Assembly (NCBI RefSeq): GCF_000817785.2
Contig: NZ_JTCM02000010.1
Coordinates: forward strand, 1 to 64,000
Source of the DNA: Hassallia byssoidea VB512170
GTDB lineage: Bacteria > Cyanobacteriota > Cyanobacteriia > Cyanobacteriales > Nostocaceae
Direction: 5' to 3'
Length of the DNA: 64,000 nt
Under the pieces are notes generated by a model. It was not told where the DNA came from. It searched no databases and saw only the letters and a program-made list of their open reading frames with translations. Positions 29,234-38,691 of the stretch are shown one piece after another. Position numbers and translations under genes: made by a program. Each line of letters starts with the position of its first letter. Within the stretch, counting starts at the first letter, position 1.

Positions 29234-30547
29234 ATGGCAACAGGAATACCTAATATAAATGGTGATAAAAATAAAAAACATAACTCTAACAATTTTTGTT
29301 TGCAATACGACGGAAAAGCCTCTATAGAAGAAATATTAAGAACTCAACAAGCCCAACTACGTTGTGTGATAAGTGTAGATAAGCAACCAAGAAATAGGTT
29401 AATTTTTGGAGAAAATTTAAGAGTTATCAGTAGTTTGTTAAATGAAAATACTGTTGCAGGTAAGGTAAAGCTAATTTATATTGATCCTCCTTATGCAACA
29501 GGCAGTAGTTTTGAGTCCAGAAAAAGGAATCACGCTTACCATGATTTAATGGAAGGTGCTGAATATTTAGAATTTCTCCGCCAACGACTGATTTTACTAA
29601 GAGAGCTTTTATCAGAGGAAGGTTCCATCTATATACATTTAGATGAAAACATGGCTTTTCCTGTAAAAATTATAATGGATGAAGTCTTTGGTTATAAGAA
29701 TTTTCGCAACTGGATTACCAGAAAAAAATGCAATCCCAAAAACTATACACGTAAACGATATGGCAATGTTACAGATTATATTCTGTTTTATACAAAAGCA
29801 GATAATTATGTATGGAACCAGCCATTTGAACTTTGGACTGATGCTACTGCTAAGAAAGAGTATCAATATGTTGAAGAAGGAACTGGAAGACTTTATAAAA
29901 AAGTTCCTATTCACGCACCTGGTGTAAGAAAAGGTGCAACAGGTCAGCCTTGGAGAGGTATGCTACCTCCTAACGGTAAACATTGGCAATATACACCTGA
30001 GACACTGGATAAAATGGATGCACGAGGAGAAATTTATTGGTCTCCAACTGGTAATCCCAGACGAAAAATTTATTTCGATAAGAGTCAGGGTATCTCAGTT
30101 CAAGATATTTGGCTTGATTTTAAAGATGCTCACAATCAAAATATTAAAATCACTGGCTACCCAACAGAAAAAAATCCCGATATGATAAAACGAATCATCC
30201 TCGCTTCATCTAATAAAGGAGACCTTGTATTAGATGCGTTTGCTGGAAGTGGAACTACTGCTGCTGTAGCTGAAGAGCTTGGCAGGCAATGGATAGCTAT
30301 TGATAATTCAGCACTTGCGATCGCAACAATTATTCAGCGTTTAGTTAAAGGAACTGAAGCTATGGGAGATTTCGTTAATGGAAACGGTTCTACTAAATAT
30401 GAACAAAAATGCTTGATAGATATAGATCGAATTTTACGTACTGGTCTGGATTTATATATTGAAGAAACATCTGAACTAGAGTTAATACCTGATAGTGTTA
30501 TAGCAGACTGGGATAGTAAACTCAACTTTCAAGCCAGTTTCTTGTAA
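29234..30547 (+). CDS. Beta-class site-specific DNA methyltransferase
   Basis: A 437-residue amino-methyltransferase acting on adenine N6 or cytosine N4. The catalytic motif DPPY (IYIDPPYATG, about residue 85) comes before the SAM-binding FAGSGTT (LDAFAGSGTT, about residue 335), the beta-class order. A second typical segment is EEGSIYIHLDE. The recognition site cannot be read from sequence. The gene is convergent with, and overlaps by 26 bases, a broken gene that may be its restriction partner. Composition is A-rich (many AAA and ATA codons) relative to neighbours, consistent with transfer. Confidence 0.9.
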   Translation: MATGIPNINGDKNKKHNSNNFCLQYDGKASIEEILRTQQAQLRCVISVDKQPRNRLIFGENLRVISSLLNENTVAGKVKLIYIDPPYATGSSFESRKRNHAYHDLMEGAEYLEFLRQRLILLRELLSEEGSIYIHLDENMAFPVKIIMDEVFGYKNFRNWITRKKCNPKNYTRKRYGNVTDYILFYTKADNYVWNQPFELWTDATAKKEYQYVEEGTGRLYKKVPIHAPGVRKGATGQPWRGMLPPNGKHWQYTPETLDKMDARGEIYWSPTGNPRRKIYFDKSQGISVQDIWLDFKDAHNQNIKITGYPTEKNPDMIKRIILASSNKGDLVLDAFAGSGTTAAVAEELGRQWIAIDNSALAIATIIQRLVKGTEAMGDFVNGNGSTKYEQKCLIDIDRILRTGLDLYIEETSELELIPDSVIADWDSKLNFQASFL

Positions 30548-31383
30548 ACCTATCATCAAGCATTTTTAAGGTACATACCATTACTCTGCCATTACCATAA
30601 GTTTCTAAGCTAGCATAATCATTCCACATAGAACCTAAAAGTAAACCTGGACCATCATTTAGAAAAAATATTTTTAGAGGAACTTTATAAATATTTGCGT
30701 AGCGTAGAATATCTGTTACTTTATCTCGATTTCCACCAGTTCTATCATCTTCACAGAGAACCTCCCCTATCAGAGTCATAACGGGCAAATCCAATTAACA
30801 GTGGAGTTTTATCTAATCGAGATATTAGAATATCTGCGGGTGTTTTAGCTTCCCAGTTATCTAAAACCTGGTTAAGCATTACGTCTTTTCCAGCACGAAC
30901 AGGACTTTTAATTAAGTAATCTTTACCAAATTGTTTGTCGTACCATAAGAAAAAAGCTTCTGTCAAGTCATAACCTTTCTGTCCCCGCTTGCTCTGCTCT
31001 AAAAGAATTGCCATCAACGCTTCGTCTGGTACAGGACGGCTTTTTAAATTTCTTTTCACTTGATCCAAATTACGAAATCTATCACCGAAGTCTTCTATTA
31101 TGCTTGGTATTTGGGTTTTCTTCTTCGTCATTTCCACTGCTGTATCTGGTGATACGTATCTGCGAAATACTCTAAGTAGTTGAATTCGTAAGGGATCAGG
31201 CTCTTGGGTAATGACTTCAAGCAAATTTATTGAGCTTTCGGCTTCATCTACTAATTCTATAAAACGCTCTAATACTTTTTCATAGAGAATTTTAGCCTCA
31301 TCTAAAGAATCAGGGTAAAATGGAGAGTCAAATATCGTAATCCATTTAGATCCGGTTGTTTTATAACTACTGAATGAAGGCAA
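30522..31383 (-). pseudogene. Frameshifted putative restriction endonuclease
   Basis: Two overlapping minus-strand frames make one protein: residues 1-210 (31383-30751) end FARYDSDRGGSL, and the next frame (30794-30522) continues EDDRTGGNRDKVTDIL. The break lies near 30755-30775 at a GGGGAGG run, so one base was lost or gained. The repaired protein would be about 285 residues. The conserved GGNRDK and GPGLLLGSMWNDY segments after the break suggest it contained a nuclease core. I do not recognise the exact family; the restriction role is inferred from the neighbouring methyltransferase. Confidence 0.65.
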
Positions 31384-31714
31384 CTGTCAATCTGCACTGC
31401 TGCAATTAATACAACTTCACTAGTATAATCAATAAAATTCGGTCAACACAGTTTGATACAGTTCTATCCCTGTTCACACAAGACTCTCAAAAGTTTTTGT
31501 TCTCATGTTTCTGTAAAAGTAATATGGCACTTATCATTTGAATACGATACAAATGTGTGTGGGATAAGCTCAAAGCGCCCGTCCTATAATTAGGGCGGGC
31601 GCTTTGAGCTTATCCCACAATTTAGGTGTACTTCATGCAAGTGAGAACCGCTATAAACTACCCACATTCACCCAAGATTACGGGATTGCTTCAAAGTACC
31701 CTTTCTAATTAGAA
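31384..31714. other. Intergenic region with large palindrome
   Basis: No gene. It contains the 62-base palindrome listed separately; the rest is AT-rich. Confidence 0.55.
31558..31619. repeat. 62-bp near-perfect palindrome (29-bp stem)
   Basis: Arms 31558-31586 and 31591-31619 (TGTGGGATAAGCTCAAAGCG type) pair over 29 bp with one G-U wobble and a TAAT loop. It lies 3' of the tRNA nucleotidyltransferase gene. No T-run follows on either strand, so intrinsic termination is not certain. Confidence 0.9.
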
Positions 31715-34426
31715 TTAGTCAGGATAATGTTGTAATAAAAATTCCTCAGCAGAAATGCGATCGCTTACAACTCCATCCAATGTAGCAGCAAGCAAATCAT
31801 CCAATATTTGCTTAAACTGCGGTCCCGGTTTATATCCCAATCTTTTTAAATCATTGCCATTCAAAATCGGCTGAATGTTGGAACATACTGTCAAATATTG
31901 CCAAATTTTCCGCCGGAGCGATCGCGCACTTCGCACCGCAATTAAAATTAACATTGGTAAGTCATATTTTCGCAGCAATTGCACTACTTGACTCGGACGC
32001 TGGAAAGTTGGTAATAATGTCATTACCTCAGCTTCAGCAGATGTTAAGTTTTCTAACCTTTTGATACTATCTTCTGGAAATTGCAGATTTTTTGCTACCT
32101 TACCGCGATATTCTGGTGTTAGATGAGCGATGATAGCCTCTAAACGCATTTGCCAATGAATCAAACTTTGCTGAGTGTCAAATCGTCGCAAACAGCGTTC
32201 TAATAAACGTAATTGCCGCAATAATTCTTCATCCAACTTTAGTGTAGGATGAATGCATTGTAACGCCCCTAAATTATCGAGCAACTGTAAAGCATCTTTC
32301 CAATAAGGTGCTTCTAAGATATGCTTTAATTCGGCTTTGAGTCGAGTTTGTAAAGCCGGAGTTTTGCTATTTTGTTGGGCAGTGCGATCGTAAATGCCGC
32401 TGTTAATCGCATAACGAATATACGCTTCTGTTTGCGGTTCAATTTGAAAGCCAAAGCGTACAGCAAAGCGGACACCGCGATAAATGCGTGTCGGATCTTC
32501 GATAAAGCTGTTGACGTGTAAAACGCGAATTTGCTTTGCTTGTAAATCTAGCAAACCGCCGAAAAAATCGAGTAATTCACCAGCGCGGGGAGAAGTTAAT
32601 CGTAGCGCGATCGCATTAATCGTAAAATCTCGTCGATACAAATCTTGACGAATCGAACTCGCTTCAACTTCCGGATTTGCTGCCGGATAAGGATAAAATT
32701 CAGTTCTAGCAGTGGCAATATCCACCCACAAAGAGTCTAATTCTGGGTCATTATGCCACAGCAAAGCCGCAGTTTGAAAAGCACCATGAATTTCTAAACG
32801 TGCATTAGAATAAACTTGCTGTAGTGATGAAGCTAATTCTACACCAGCACCTACATCTGCTGATTTGTGAAAGCCATCAACTACAAGGTCAATATCTTTA
32901 ATCATCAAAGCACTTGCAGATTCTTCAGCTAATAATAAATCCCGCACCGCACCCCCAACTAAATAAAGATGCCAACCGCGTTTTTCTGCCTCTTTTGATG
33001 CTATGGTAAGTAACTGCCAAAGTTGCGGCGCAAGTTTATTTTGCAATTGTTCCCCATAGGAAAACAAAATCTTGTCTCCTTGTCTCCTTGTCTCCTTGTC
33101 TCCTTGTCTCCTTGTCTCCTTGTCTCCTTGATGTAATTCCCGCAAAACATCAGTGCGGGTGACAATTCCCAATAATTGCTTATCTTGCAACACTGGTAAG
33201 CGTCCAATATCATATGTCACCATCAGCGCTTCGATTTCGGGGAGTGTCGTATCTGGTGTAATTGTTTTCAGGTTAGTTGTCATGTAGCCTTTAACTGGTG
33301 CATGACTAAAGCCGTGATGCAAAGCAATATCTAAATCTCGACGCGAAATTATACCTACTAATTGTGCCTCAGCATCGACTACAGATAAACCAGAATGTCC
33401 GTAGCGCAACAAAATGCGCTGTGCTTCTTCGATGGTGGTTTCTGGAAGGATGGTGCGGACTGGAGAGGACATTAAATCTCTTGCTGTGGGAGGATGAGGA
33501 ATATTAGCTTTTATGCTGTCAAGAAGTTGGTTTAATATGACTTGTGGATATACTCCGCGCAGGTTGACCGATGTGGCTTGAGAATGTCCGCCACCGCCTA
33601 GGGGTTCAAATAATTCGTGAAGATTAACATTCTTGATTTGCGATCGCCCAATCACCGTTAACCGCGATTCGTTTTCCGCAGGATATTCATTTGCCAGCAG
33701 TAAAGCATCAATTTCGGTTAACGTCATTAGCTGCGAGGCAAGACTTGATAACCCAGGCACAAATTTATCTGTTTTCAGAATCACCCAGGCGATCGCATAT
33801 CCCCGTATGCATACAGATTGCAATTTGTCTATAGCTTGAGTTAACAATTGCTGCAATTGTACGGATAAACCCGGATCTAGATACTCAGCAATTACCGACA
33901 AGCTAGCGCCTTGTTGCATCAACCAAGCCAAAGCTAAAGCATCTCGCGCAGTGCTAGAGTCAAAGGTGAGAGAGCCAGTATCAACATGAATACCCAAAGC
34001 CATGACAGTGGCTTGAGCAGGGGTGAGGGAAATTTCTTGCTGTTGTAATAGTTCCACCATTAAAGTTGTGGTGGCACCGACTGGAGAAATATGCGCGACC
34101 GTGGCGGGAATATCAGATTCTTGCGCGATGTGATGGTCATATACTATGATTTCTTTTAAGTTGGGTAAATCTAACCATTCGGCAGCTTTACCCAGGTGAT
34201 CGCGTTGTTGCGTATCCACCACACTTAAAGAGCGAATTTTTTCTGGATTGACCGAACGCCGTTCAATCAATGGATATTCATCCCGATGCAACGCCAAAAA
34301 ATCCCTTACAGGTGGATGAGAACCTCCAGTCAGCACAATCAAGCTTCCTGGTAGCAGGCATGTAAGCCCTACCGCTGCTCCTAACGCATCAAAATCAGCT
34401 GTAGTGTGGCAAAGAATTAAATCCAT
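31715..34426 (-). CDS. DHH-CBS-CBS-tRNA nucleotidyltransferase (A-adding/CCA type) fusion
   Basis: A 903-residue multidomain protein. Residues 1-300 are a DHH/DHHA1 phosphoesterase ([31 protein letters not shown]). Two CBS motifs follow ([28 protein letters not shown]), then a class II nucleotidyltransferase core ([43 protein letters not shown]). This long form is a tRNA nucleotidyltransferase in cyanobacteria and Aquifex, where A-adding and CC-adding activities can be split between enzymes; which one this is cannot be read here. Residues about 432-455 are a repeat-encoded linker (GDKETRRQ copies) between the CBS and transferase parts. Confidence 0.9.
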   Translation of the reverse strand: MDLILCHTTADFDALGAAVGLTCLLPGSLIVLTGGSHPPVRDFLALHRDEYPLIERRSVNPEKIRSLSVVDTQQRDHLGKAAEWLDLPNLKEIIVYDHHIAQESDIPATVAHISPVGATTTLMVELLQQQEISLTPAQATVMALGIHVDTGSLTFDSSTARDALALAWLMQQGASLSVIAEYLDPGLSVQLQQLLTQAIDKLQSVCIRGYAIAWVILKTDKFVPGLSSLASQLMTLTEIDALLLANEYPAENESRLTVIGRSQIKNVNLHELFEPLGGGGHSQATSVNLRGVYPQVILNQLLDSIKANIPHPPTARDLMSSPVRTILPETTIEEAQRILLRYGHSGLSVVDAEAQLVGIISRRDLDIALHHGFSHAPVKGYMTTNLKTITPDTTLPEIEALMVTYDIGRLPVLQDKQLLGIVTRTDVLRELHQGDKETRRQGDKETRRQGDKILFSYGEQLQNKLAPQLWQLLTIASKEAEKRGWHLYLVGGAVRDLLLAEESASALMIKDIDLVVDGFHKSADVGAGVELASSLQQVYSNARLEIHGAFQTAALLWHNDPELDSLWVDIATARTEFYPYPAANPEVEASSIRQDLYRRDFTINAIALRLTSPRAGELLDFFGGLLDLQAKQIRVLHVNSFIEDPTRIYRGVRFAVRFGFQIEPQTEAYIRYAINSGIYDRTAQQNSKTPALQTRLKAELKHILEAPYWKDALQLLDNLGALQCIHPTLKLDEELLRQLRLLERCLRRFDTQQSLIHWQMRLEAIIAHLTPEYRGKVAKNLQFPEDSIKRLENLTSAEAEVMTLLPTFQRPSQVVQLLRKYDLPMLILIAVRSARSLRRKIWQYLTVCSNIQPILNGNDLKRLGYKPGPQFKQILDDLLAATLDGVVSDRISAEEFLLQHYPD
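33060..33131. repeat. In-frame octamer array (TTGTCTCC)n inside the tRNA nucleotidyltransferase gene
   Basis: About eight copies. On the coding strand the unit GGAGACAA reads GDKETRRQ over three copies. None of its registers contains a stop. Confidence 0.95.
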
Positions 34427-34782
34427 AGTTAAGAGTCAAGAGTCAAAAGTCAATAGTCAACAGTCAACGATCAATATGCAGGACTAATCACTAAATGGTT
34501 ACAATTGCTACTAGCTTACAACTGGGAAAGATTTTAAGTGTTGCCCTTTAACTAATCGCCTTCTTTCCCCTCCTCAGCGCAGCGCTATTGAGTTGCTACT
34601 ATGAAGTGGTTTCGTATTCATTTGATGGTAGTATTTCAATGGTCGATGACCCACCCACACGGCAGTCAACAAAGGTAACAGTAGCGGTACGACGCTTACC
34701 ACGGTAACTATCGTGAGAAAGGGGGAATGGGTTTACCCGCTGATTCTTGACAATCATGGTGAACCTCGTTAAAAAACAATAT
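34427..34782. other. Intergenic region between the fusion gene and the structured RNA
   Basis: Contains AGTCAAN copies at 34432-34475 and then unassigned DNA. Two short open frames (ending near 34708 and 34774) look protein-like in part, for instance EWVYPLILDNHGEPR before the TAA near 34774, but have no start and no recognised family. Confidence 0.4.
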
Positions 34783-34965
34783 CTGCCTTGGGAAGCAGGG
34801 CGGCTGCCTGTGGACGCTGTATAAGACCATTATCGTCTTGAGTGACGAATTCCTAGAAATAGGGATGCCTAACGTGGCAACGGCGGTTGAGACGGGAAAC
34901 TCAAGAGACGAATAAGACCGTCCCGGATTTCAATGAGTTTTGGGAGAATCAAAATCTCAGCGCGA
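34783..34965 (+). ncRNA. Candidate structured RNA upstream of psbZ (possibly HEARO/omega-RNA-like)
   Basis: Several helices lie in tandem: TCGTC/GACGA (34833-34837, 34844-34848), CCTA-GAAA-TAGG with a GAAA tetraloop (34852-34863), TGCC/GGCA (34866-34879), GACGG/CCGTC (34891-34895, 34918-34922) and TGAGTTTTG/CAAAA-CTCA (34934-34959). The first loop, TTGAGT (34838-34843), is exactly complementary to ACTCAA (34899-34904), which would form a pseudoknot. No open frame covers the region. The layout is reminiscent of HEARO/omega RNAs linked to IscB nucleases, but no IscB gene is present and that name is only a hypothesis. It could also be a leader of psbZ. Strand is assumed from the following gene. 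Confidence 0.45.
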
Positions 34966-35028
34966 TCTGGTTGGGGTACTTCACGATATTCTATCTTTAG
35001 TATTTAGCTGTAAAAGTGAGAAGGAAAA

Positions 35029-35217
35029 ATGACCATTATATTCCAAGCTGCATTAGTCGCGCTGGTTGCGTTGTCGTTTGTCATGGTTGTTGGTGTTCCG
35101 GTAGCTTATGCCACTCCGCAAAATTGGAATGAGTCTAAAAAGCTACTTTGGATCGGTTCTGGAGTCTGGTTTGCCTTAGTGTTTTTAGTTGGTCTATTAA
35201 ACTTTTTTGTGGTATAG
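35029..35217 (+). CDS. psbZ: Photosystem II protein PsbZ (Ycf9)
   Basis: A 62-residue photosystem II subunit with two membrane helices (residues about 5-25 and 40-60) joined by a short loop [10 protein letters not shown]. The start [20 protein letters not shown] and the end NFFVV are typical, as is the length. GAAGGAAAA precedes the ATG. It helps stabilise PSII supercomplexes. Confidence 0.97.
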   Translation: MTIIFQAALVALVALSFVMVVGVPVAYATPQNWNESKKLLWIGSGVWFALVFLVGLLNFFVV

Positions 35218-35261
35218 ACGACTGCTAGTCTACGCTGGCAAATAGTATAAAGATTTGCGGA

Positions 35262-35425
35262 GCAGAGGGGGACAAGGAGACAAGGAGACAAGGGAGACAA
35301 GGAGGACAAGCAGGACAAGCAGGACAAGGAGAAATTTCTTCCCCTGCTCCCCCTGTGCTCCCCCTGCTCCCCCTGTGCTCCCCCTGCTCCCCCTCTCCCC
35401 TCCCCCCATCTCCCAAACTTTCCTG
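35262..35425. repeat. STRR hairpin-like tract between psbZ and ribH
   Basis: GGAGACAA and AGGACAAGC units, an AAATTTC core, then CCCTGCTCC and CCCCCTGTGCT units. The two halves are inverted relative to each other. Confidence 0.85.
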
Positions 35426-35492
35426 CTGCTCTACTTTTAAATAAGAAATGTATATTGGCTGATATGTATAGTTGATTGATTAAGAGGCAGTT

Positions 35493-36068
35493 ATGGCAGT
35501 TTTCGAGGGAACTTTTACTCAGACAGAACCTTTGCGGTTTGCAGTGGTTATTGGTCGATTCAATGACCTCGTTACCAGTAAGCTGCTAGAAGGCTGTCAA
35601 GATTGCTTGAAACGCCACGGCGTAGATGTCAATCCCCAAGGAACTCAAGTAGATTATGTTTGGGTTCCCGGCAGTTTTGAAGTGCCAGTAGTGGCTCGTC
35701 AGCTGGCGCTTTCTCAAAGATATGATGCAATCATTTGTCTGGGTGCTGTCATCCGAGGGCAAACGCCTCATTTTGATTTCGTATCCTCTGAAGTAGCTAA
35801 AGGTATTGCCGCAGCTGCCTTTCAAACTGGCGTTCCGGTAGTTTTTGGCGTTTTGACAACGGACACGATGCAACAAGCTTTAGAAAGGGCAGGTATTAAG
35901 AGTAATTTGGGTTGGGAATACGCCATGAGTGCCTTGGAAATGGCTAGCCTCATGCGGAATTTGCGCTCTAACCTGGCAGAGCCATATCGCAATTCTCAAT
36001 CTTTGCCTCCCTCTTTTAAAAGTGCCAGCTTAGGTGAATTTACCGCCGAGTCACAAGAACACGTGTAA
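35493..36068 (+). CDS. ribH: 6,7-dimethyl-8-ribityllumazine synthase
   Basis: The penultimate riboflavin-biosynthesis enzyme, joining a 4-carbon phosphate to the ribitylamino-uracil. The 191 residues start [12 protein letters not shown], with [10 protein letters not shown], the catalytic-His segment [14 protein letters not shown], and [16 protein letters not shown]. The C-terminal about 30 residues ([12 protein letters not shown]) are an extension seen in cyanobacteria. AAGAGGCAG lies before the ATG. Confidence 0.96.
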   Translation: MAVFEGTFTQTEPLRFAVVIGRFNDLVTSKLLEGCQDCLKRHGVDVNPQGTQVDYVWVPGSFEVPVVARQLALSQRYDAIICLGAVIRGQTPHFDFVSSEVAKGIAAAAFQTGVPVVFGVLTTDTMQQALERAGIKSNLGWEYAMSALEMASLMRNLRSNLAEPYRNSQSLPPSFKSASLGEFTAESQEHV

Positions 36069-36072
36069 GGGC

Positions 36073-36155
36073 ATCAAGAGTCAATGGTTAATGGTCAAGA
36101 GTCAAGAGTCAATGGTCAAAAGTGAATGGTCAATAGACTTTTGACTTTTGACTAA
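36073..36155. repeat. STRR-type TCAAGAG/TCAATGG repeats
   Basis: Loosely conserved heptamers between ribH and the tRNA gene. Confidence 0.75.
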
Positions 36156-36210
36156 TTAAGGTATTGACAAACCGTTGTTGATGTGAGAGTATAGTATTTA
36201 TATGGAAGTT

Positions 36211-36282
36211 GCGGGTATAGCTCAGTGGTAGAGCGTCACCTTGCCAAGGTGAATGTCGCGCGTTCGAATCGCGTTACCCGCT
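36211..36282 (+). tRNA. tRNA-Gly (GCC anticodon)
   Basis: A 72-base cloverleaf. The acceptor arms GCGGGTA and TACCCGC pair, the D arm reads TAGCTCAGTGGTAGAGC, the anticodon GCC is at 36243-36245, and the T arm has GTTCGAATC. The CCA end is not encoded. A TTTTT stretch follows directly. Confidence 0.97.
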
Positions 36283-36608
36283 TTTTAAGAAAATACTCAA
36301 ATCGCAAAGTTTCAAAACTTTCAGCGGTTTCAAAAGTTTTCATGAAAAGTACTTTTGGTATCTATCTGAAACAAAGATTGGCTCAATTAAAGTGATTTTG
36401 GTGTAGTTTTGGTTTTATGTAGCTAAACCATTGCGTCCTTGCGGTAATGCCTTATTGAAATATGTGGCATCCAGACGTAAGATGTGGGCATCAGCTGCAA
36501 GATGTCAGCTTTGGCAAAAGTCTCGAAAAAAAAGTTAAACGAGCAATTCTCAACAAGTATGAGCTATCAGAAGCTCGTGCAGTGTCTTTTTGACATCAGG
36601 AGAAAGCG
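36283..36608. other. Intergenic region ahead of the oxidase cluster
   Basis: No gene seen. AGGAGAAAG precedes the DUF2231 ATG at 36609; the promoter of the cluster should lie here. Confidence 0.5.
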
Positions 36609-37103
36609 ATGCCAATTCTACCTTTAAATAACGAGAATCTACCGTACCCCGATCCGATGCATCCCATCGTTGTCCATTTTGTGATTGCGATGGTGTTTTT
36701 TTCTTTCTTCTGCGACGTGGTAGGCTATTTTAGCCGCAACGTGCGTTTGTTCGAGGTGAGTTTCTGGAATATGTTTGTTGCCTCGGTTTCTATTTTCGTG
36801 GCTGTCATCTTTGGTCAGTTTGAAGCTGGTTTGGCACAACCTTACTCTTCAGTCCAGCCGATACTAAATTCGCACGCAATTACTGGCTGGTCGCTGGCAG
36901 CGATCCTTGTTGCGATTACAGCATGGCGCTTTTTCATTCGTACCCGCGATCCTTTAAATATACCTGTTGCTTACCTGGGTGTAGCTACGTTTTTAATTTG
37001 CCTGGTGTCATTGCAAGTATATTTAGGGACTCAATTGGTTTGGGTATACGGCTTGCATGTGGAACCAGTTGTGGAAGCTGCGAAAAAAGGGGTTTTACGA
37101 TGA
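36609..37103 (+). CDS. DUF2231 membrane protein, first copy
   Basis: A 164-residue protein with four hydrophobic segments and the early motif HPIVVHFVIAMVFF that marks DUF2231. The conserved His residues (MHPIVVH, and later LHVEP) could bind haem or metal, but this is inference. Its stop overlaps the start of the second copy (ATGA). It leads the alternative oxidase gene cluster. Confidence 0.85.
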   Translation: MPILPLNNENLPYPDPMHPIVVHFVIAMVFFSFFCDVVGYFSRNVRLFEVSFWNMFVASVSIFVAVIFGQFEAGLAQPYSSVQPILNSHAITGWSLAAILVAITAWRFFIRTRDPLNIPVAYLGVATFLICLVSLQVYLGTQLVWVYGLHVEPVVEAAKKGVLR

Positions 37104-37705
37104 ACTCACAACTCATTGATTCTTTGTGGTTCAAGCTAGGTGCAAACCAACTGCCCTATGAGATGCCAATTCATCCCCAACTCGTGCATCTAACCTTAGG
37201 TTTGTTTATCATTGCGATTATTTTTGATATAGCCGGAACATTTTTTGCCTTAGAAAAACCGATTCTGAAATTTTTATCAATTCCAACTGTGCGATCGCAA
37301 TTCTTTGATGTCGGTTGGTATAATTTGCTAGCTGGTGCGGCTGTGACATTTTTTACGGTAGCAGCAGGCTTTTTCGAGATGATGTTAGCAAACCCGCCAA
37401 CTGATATAAAAAGTGCTTGGGGGTTAGGGGCTGGTGCAACTATGCTTTTACATGGTATGGGTGGAGTGTTGCTGTTAGCGGCTATTGTTGGCATGACTGT
37501 ATGGCGAGGATTGCAGCGCTACCGTTGGCGCAAGGATAGCCCCAGACAGGTGCAGTGGAGTTATTTGTTGGCAGGGATTGCGATACTGGGCATTTTATAC
37601 GTCCACGGAACACTAGGGGCGCAAATGGGAGACGAGTTCGGAATTCACAATACTGCTGCGGGCTTGATTCGGCAAGGCGAAAACCCCAATTTGTTGCTGA
37701 GGTAG
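37100..37705 (+). CDS. DUF2231 membrane protein, second copy
   Basis: A 201-residue protein with about five hydrophobic segments and the DUF2231 motif IHPQLVHLTLGLFII. The ATG at 37100 overlaps the previous stop by 4 bases; an upstream in-frame extension overlaps the other gene and is not coding. The last codons overlap a palindromic repeat that supplies the TAG stop. Placement suggests a role with the oxidase that follows. Confidence 0.85.
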   Translation: MNSQLIDSLWFKLGANQLPYEMPIHPQLVHLTLGLFIIAIIFDIAGTFFALEKPILKFLSIPTVRSQFFDVGWYNLLAGAAVTFFTVAAGFFEMMLANPPTDIKSAWGLGAGATMLLHGMGGVLLLAAIVGMTVWRGLQRYRWRKDSPRQVQWSYLLAGIAILGILYVHGTLGAQMGDEFGIHNTAAGLIRQGENPNLLLR

Positions 37706-37731
37706 AGACGTTCGGTCCGGAACGTCTGTAC
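37702..37731. repeat. Dispersed palindromic repeat, copy 3
   Basis: GTAGAGACGTTC and GAACGTCTGTAC arms. It overlaps the stop codon of the second DUF2231 gene. Confidence 0.85.
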
Positions 37732-37795
37732 GAGAAGTTAGGAGTTAATGTATTTTGTCTAATATCTATAGGAATGAGCGCAAAACTACAGTCTT

Positions 37796-37823
37796 GTAGG
37801 GGCAATTCATGAATTGCCCCTAC
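37796..37823. repeat. 28-bp perfect palindrome GTAGGGGCAATT...
   Basis: GTAGGGGCAATTCA / TGAATTGCCCCTAC. A small dispersed palindromic repeat of the kind common in cyanobacteria, between the DUF2231 and oxidase genes. Confidence 0.85.
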
Positions 37824-37893
37824 GTAAATTTAATGGTGACGACTTTTTACGTAAGTCCTAATCTAATTTCTTCTTTTTCATATAGTTGTACTT

Positions 37894-38679
37894 ATGAGAA
37901 AAATTTTCAATTCTCTGTTATTAGCTGCTTTTATCGCAGCGATTATGATAATAGCTCGTTGGATCGGACATCAGGCTTACTCGTGGATGCCTACTCAAGC
38001 AACCGCAGAAGCGAAACGAGTTGATGATATATTTAGCTTTCTCACCTCGGTGGGAGCGTTCATCTTCTTGGGAATTACTGGCATCATAGGGTATTCGCTT
38101 CTTACCTGTCGTGCGCCTAGGGGAGACTGGAGTCACGGTCATCCTGCTAGAAGTGATGCGAGGATAGAAATCTTGTGGACTGTTACCCCAACTTTACTGG
38201 TGTTGTGGCTCGCAGCGCAAAGCTACAACATTTATCAGCAATTAGATATTGAGGGTCTAACGCCAATAGTGCATCTGCACATACTGGAAGAACCTGCTAC
38301 CGCTGCAACAGTCAAAAGTGACATTAATCAGCTTGCGGAAAATATTGAAGTTATCGCCAAACAGTGGGTTTGGTCTTTCCGCTATCCAAATAATATTGTT
38401 AGTAACGAATTGCACGTAGTAGTAAATGAACGTACTCGCTTAAATTTGCATTCACAAGACGTGATTCACGGATTCTACATCCCTGAGTTCCGTCTGAAGC
38501 AGGACATTGTACCCAACCGCAACATTGACATTGTGTTAACACCCACCCAAATAGGCAAGTATCGGCTGCGTGATTCTCAATTTAGTGGTACTGACTTCGC
38601 CTTAATGCAAGCGGATGTATATGTTGATTCAAGTGAAGCTTATAGTCAGTGGCTTTCTCAAACTGTGAAAGGCAAATAA
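37894..38679 (+). CDS. ctaC: Alternative terminal oxidase subunit II, CuA ligands lost
   Basis: A 261-residue haem-copper oxidase subunit II with two N-terminal membrane helices and a periplasmic/lumenal cupredoxin domain. Where CuA-type proteins have the C-x-E-x-C-x-x-x-H-x-x-M motif, this one reads RDSQFSGTDFALM, so both Cys and the His are gone. This is the trait of the cyanobacterial alternative respiratory terminal oxidase (ARTO), thought to take electrons from quinol. HVVVNERTRLNLHSQDVIHGFYIPEF is otherwise conserved. It is the first gene of ctaCDE. Confidence 0.9.
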   Translation: MRKIFNSLLLAAFIAAIMIIARWIGHQAYSWMPTQATAEAKRVDDIFSFLTSVGAFIFLGITGIIGYSLLTCRAPRGDWSHGHPARSDARIEILWTVTPTLLVLWLAAQSYNIYQQLDIEGLTPIVHLHILEEPATAATVKSDINQLAENIEVIAKQWVWSFRYPNNIVSNELHVVVNERTRLNLHSQDVIHGFYIPEFRLKQDIVPNRNIDIVLTPTQIGKYRLRDSQFSGTDFALMQADVYVDSSEAYSQWLSQTVKGK

Positions 38680-38691
38680 AAAAGCAAATTT

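Noticed and set aside
31558-31619. Simple intrinsic terminator
   Set aside because: No T-run on either strand and a stem far longer than needed; kept as a palindrome of unknown role.
34601-34774. Protein-like pieces (for example EWVYPLILDNHGEPR) upstream of the structured RNA
   Set aside because: No start codon, two different frames, and no family recognised; possibly remains of a gene, but I cannot support a call.
36923-37099. Longer version of the second DUF2231 gene
   Set aside because: The extra codons overlap the first DUF2231 gene in another frame and lack membrane-protein character; the ATGA overlap gives a better start at 37100.
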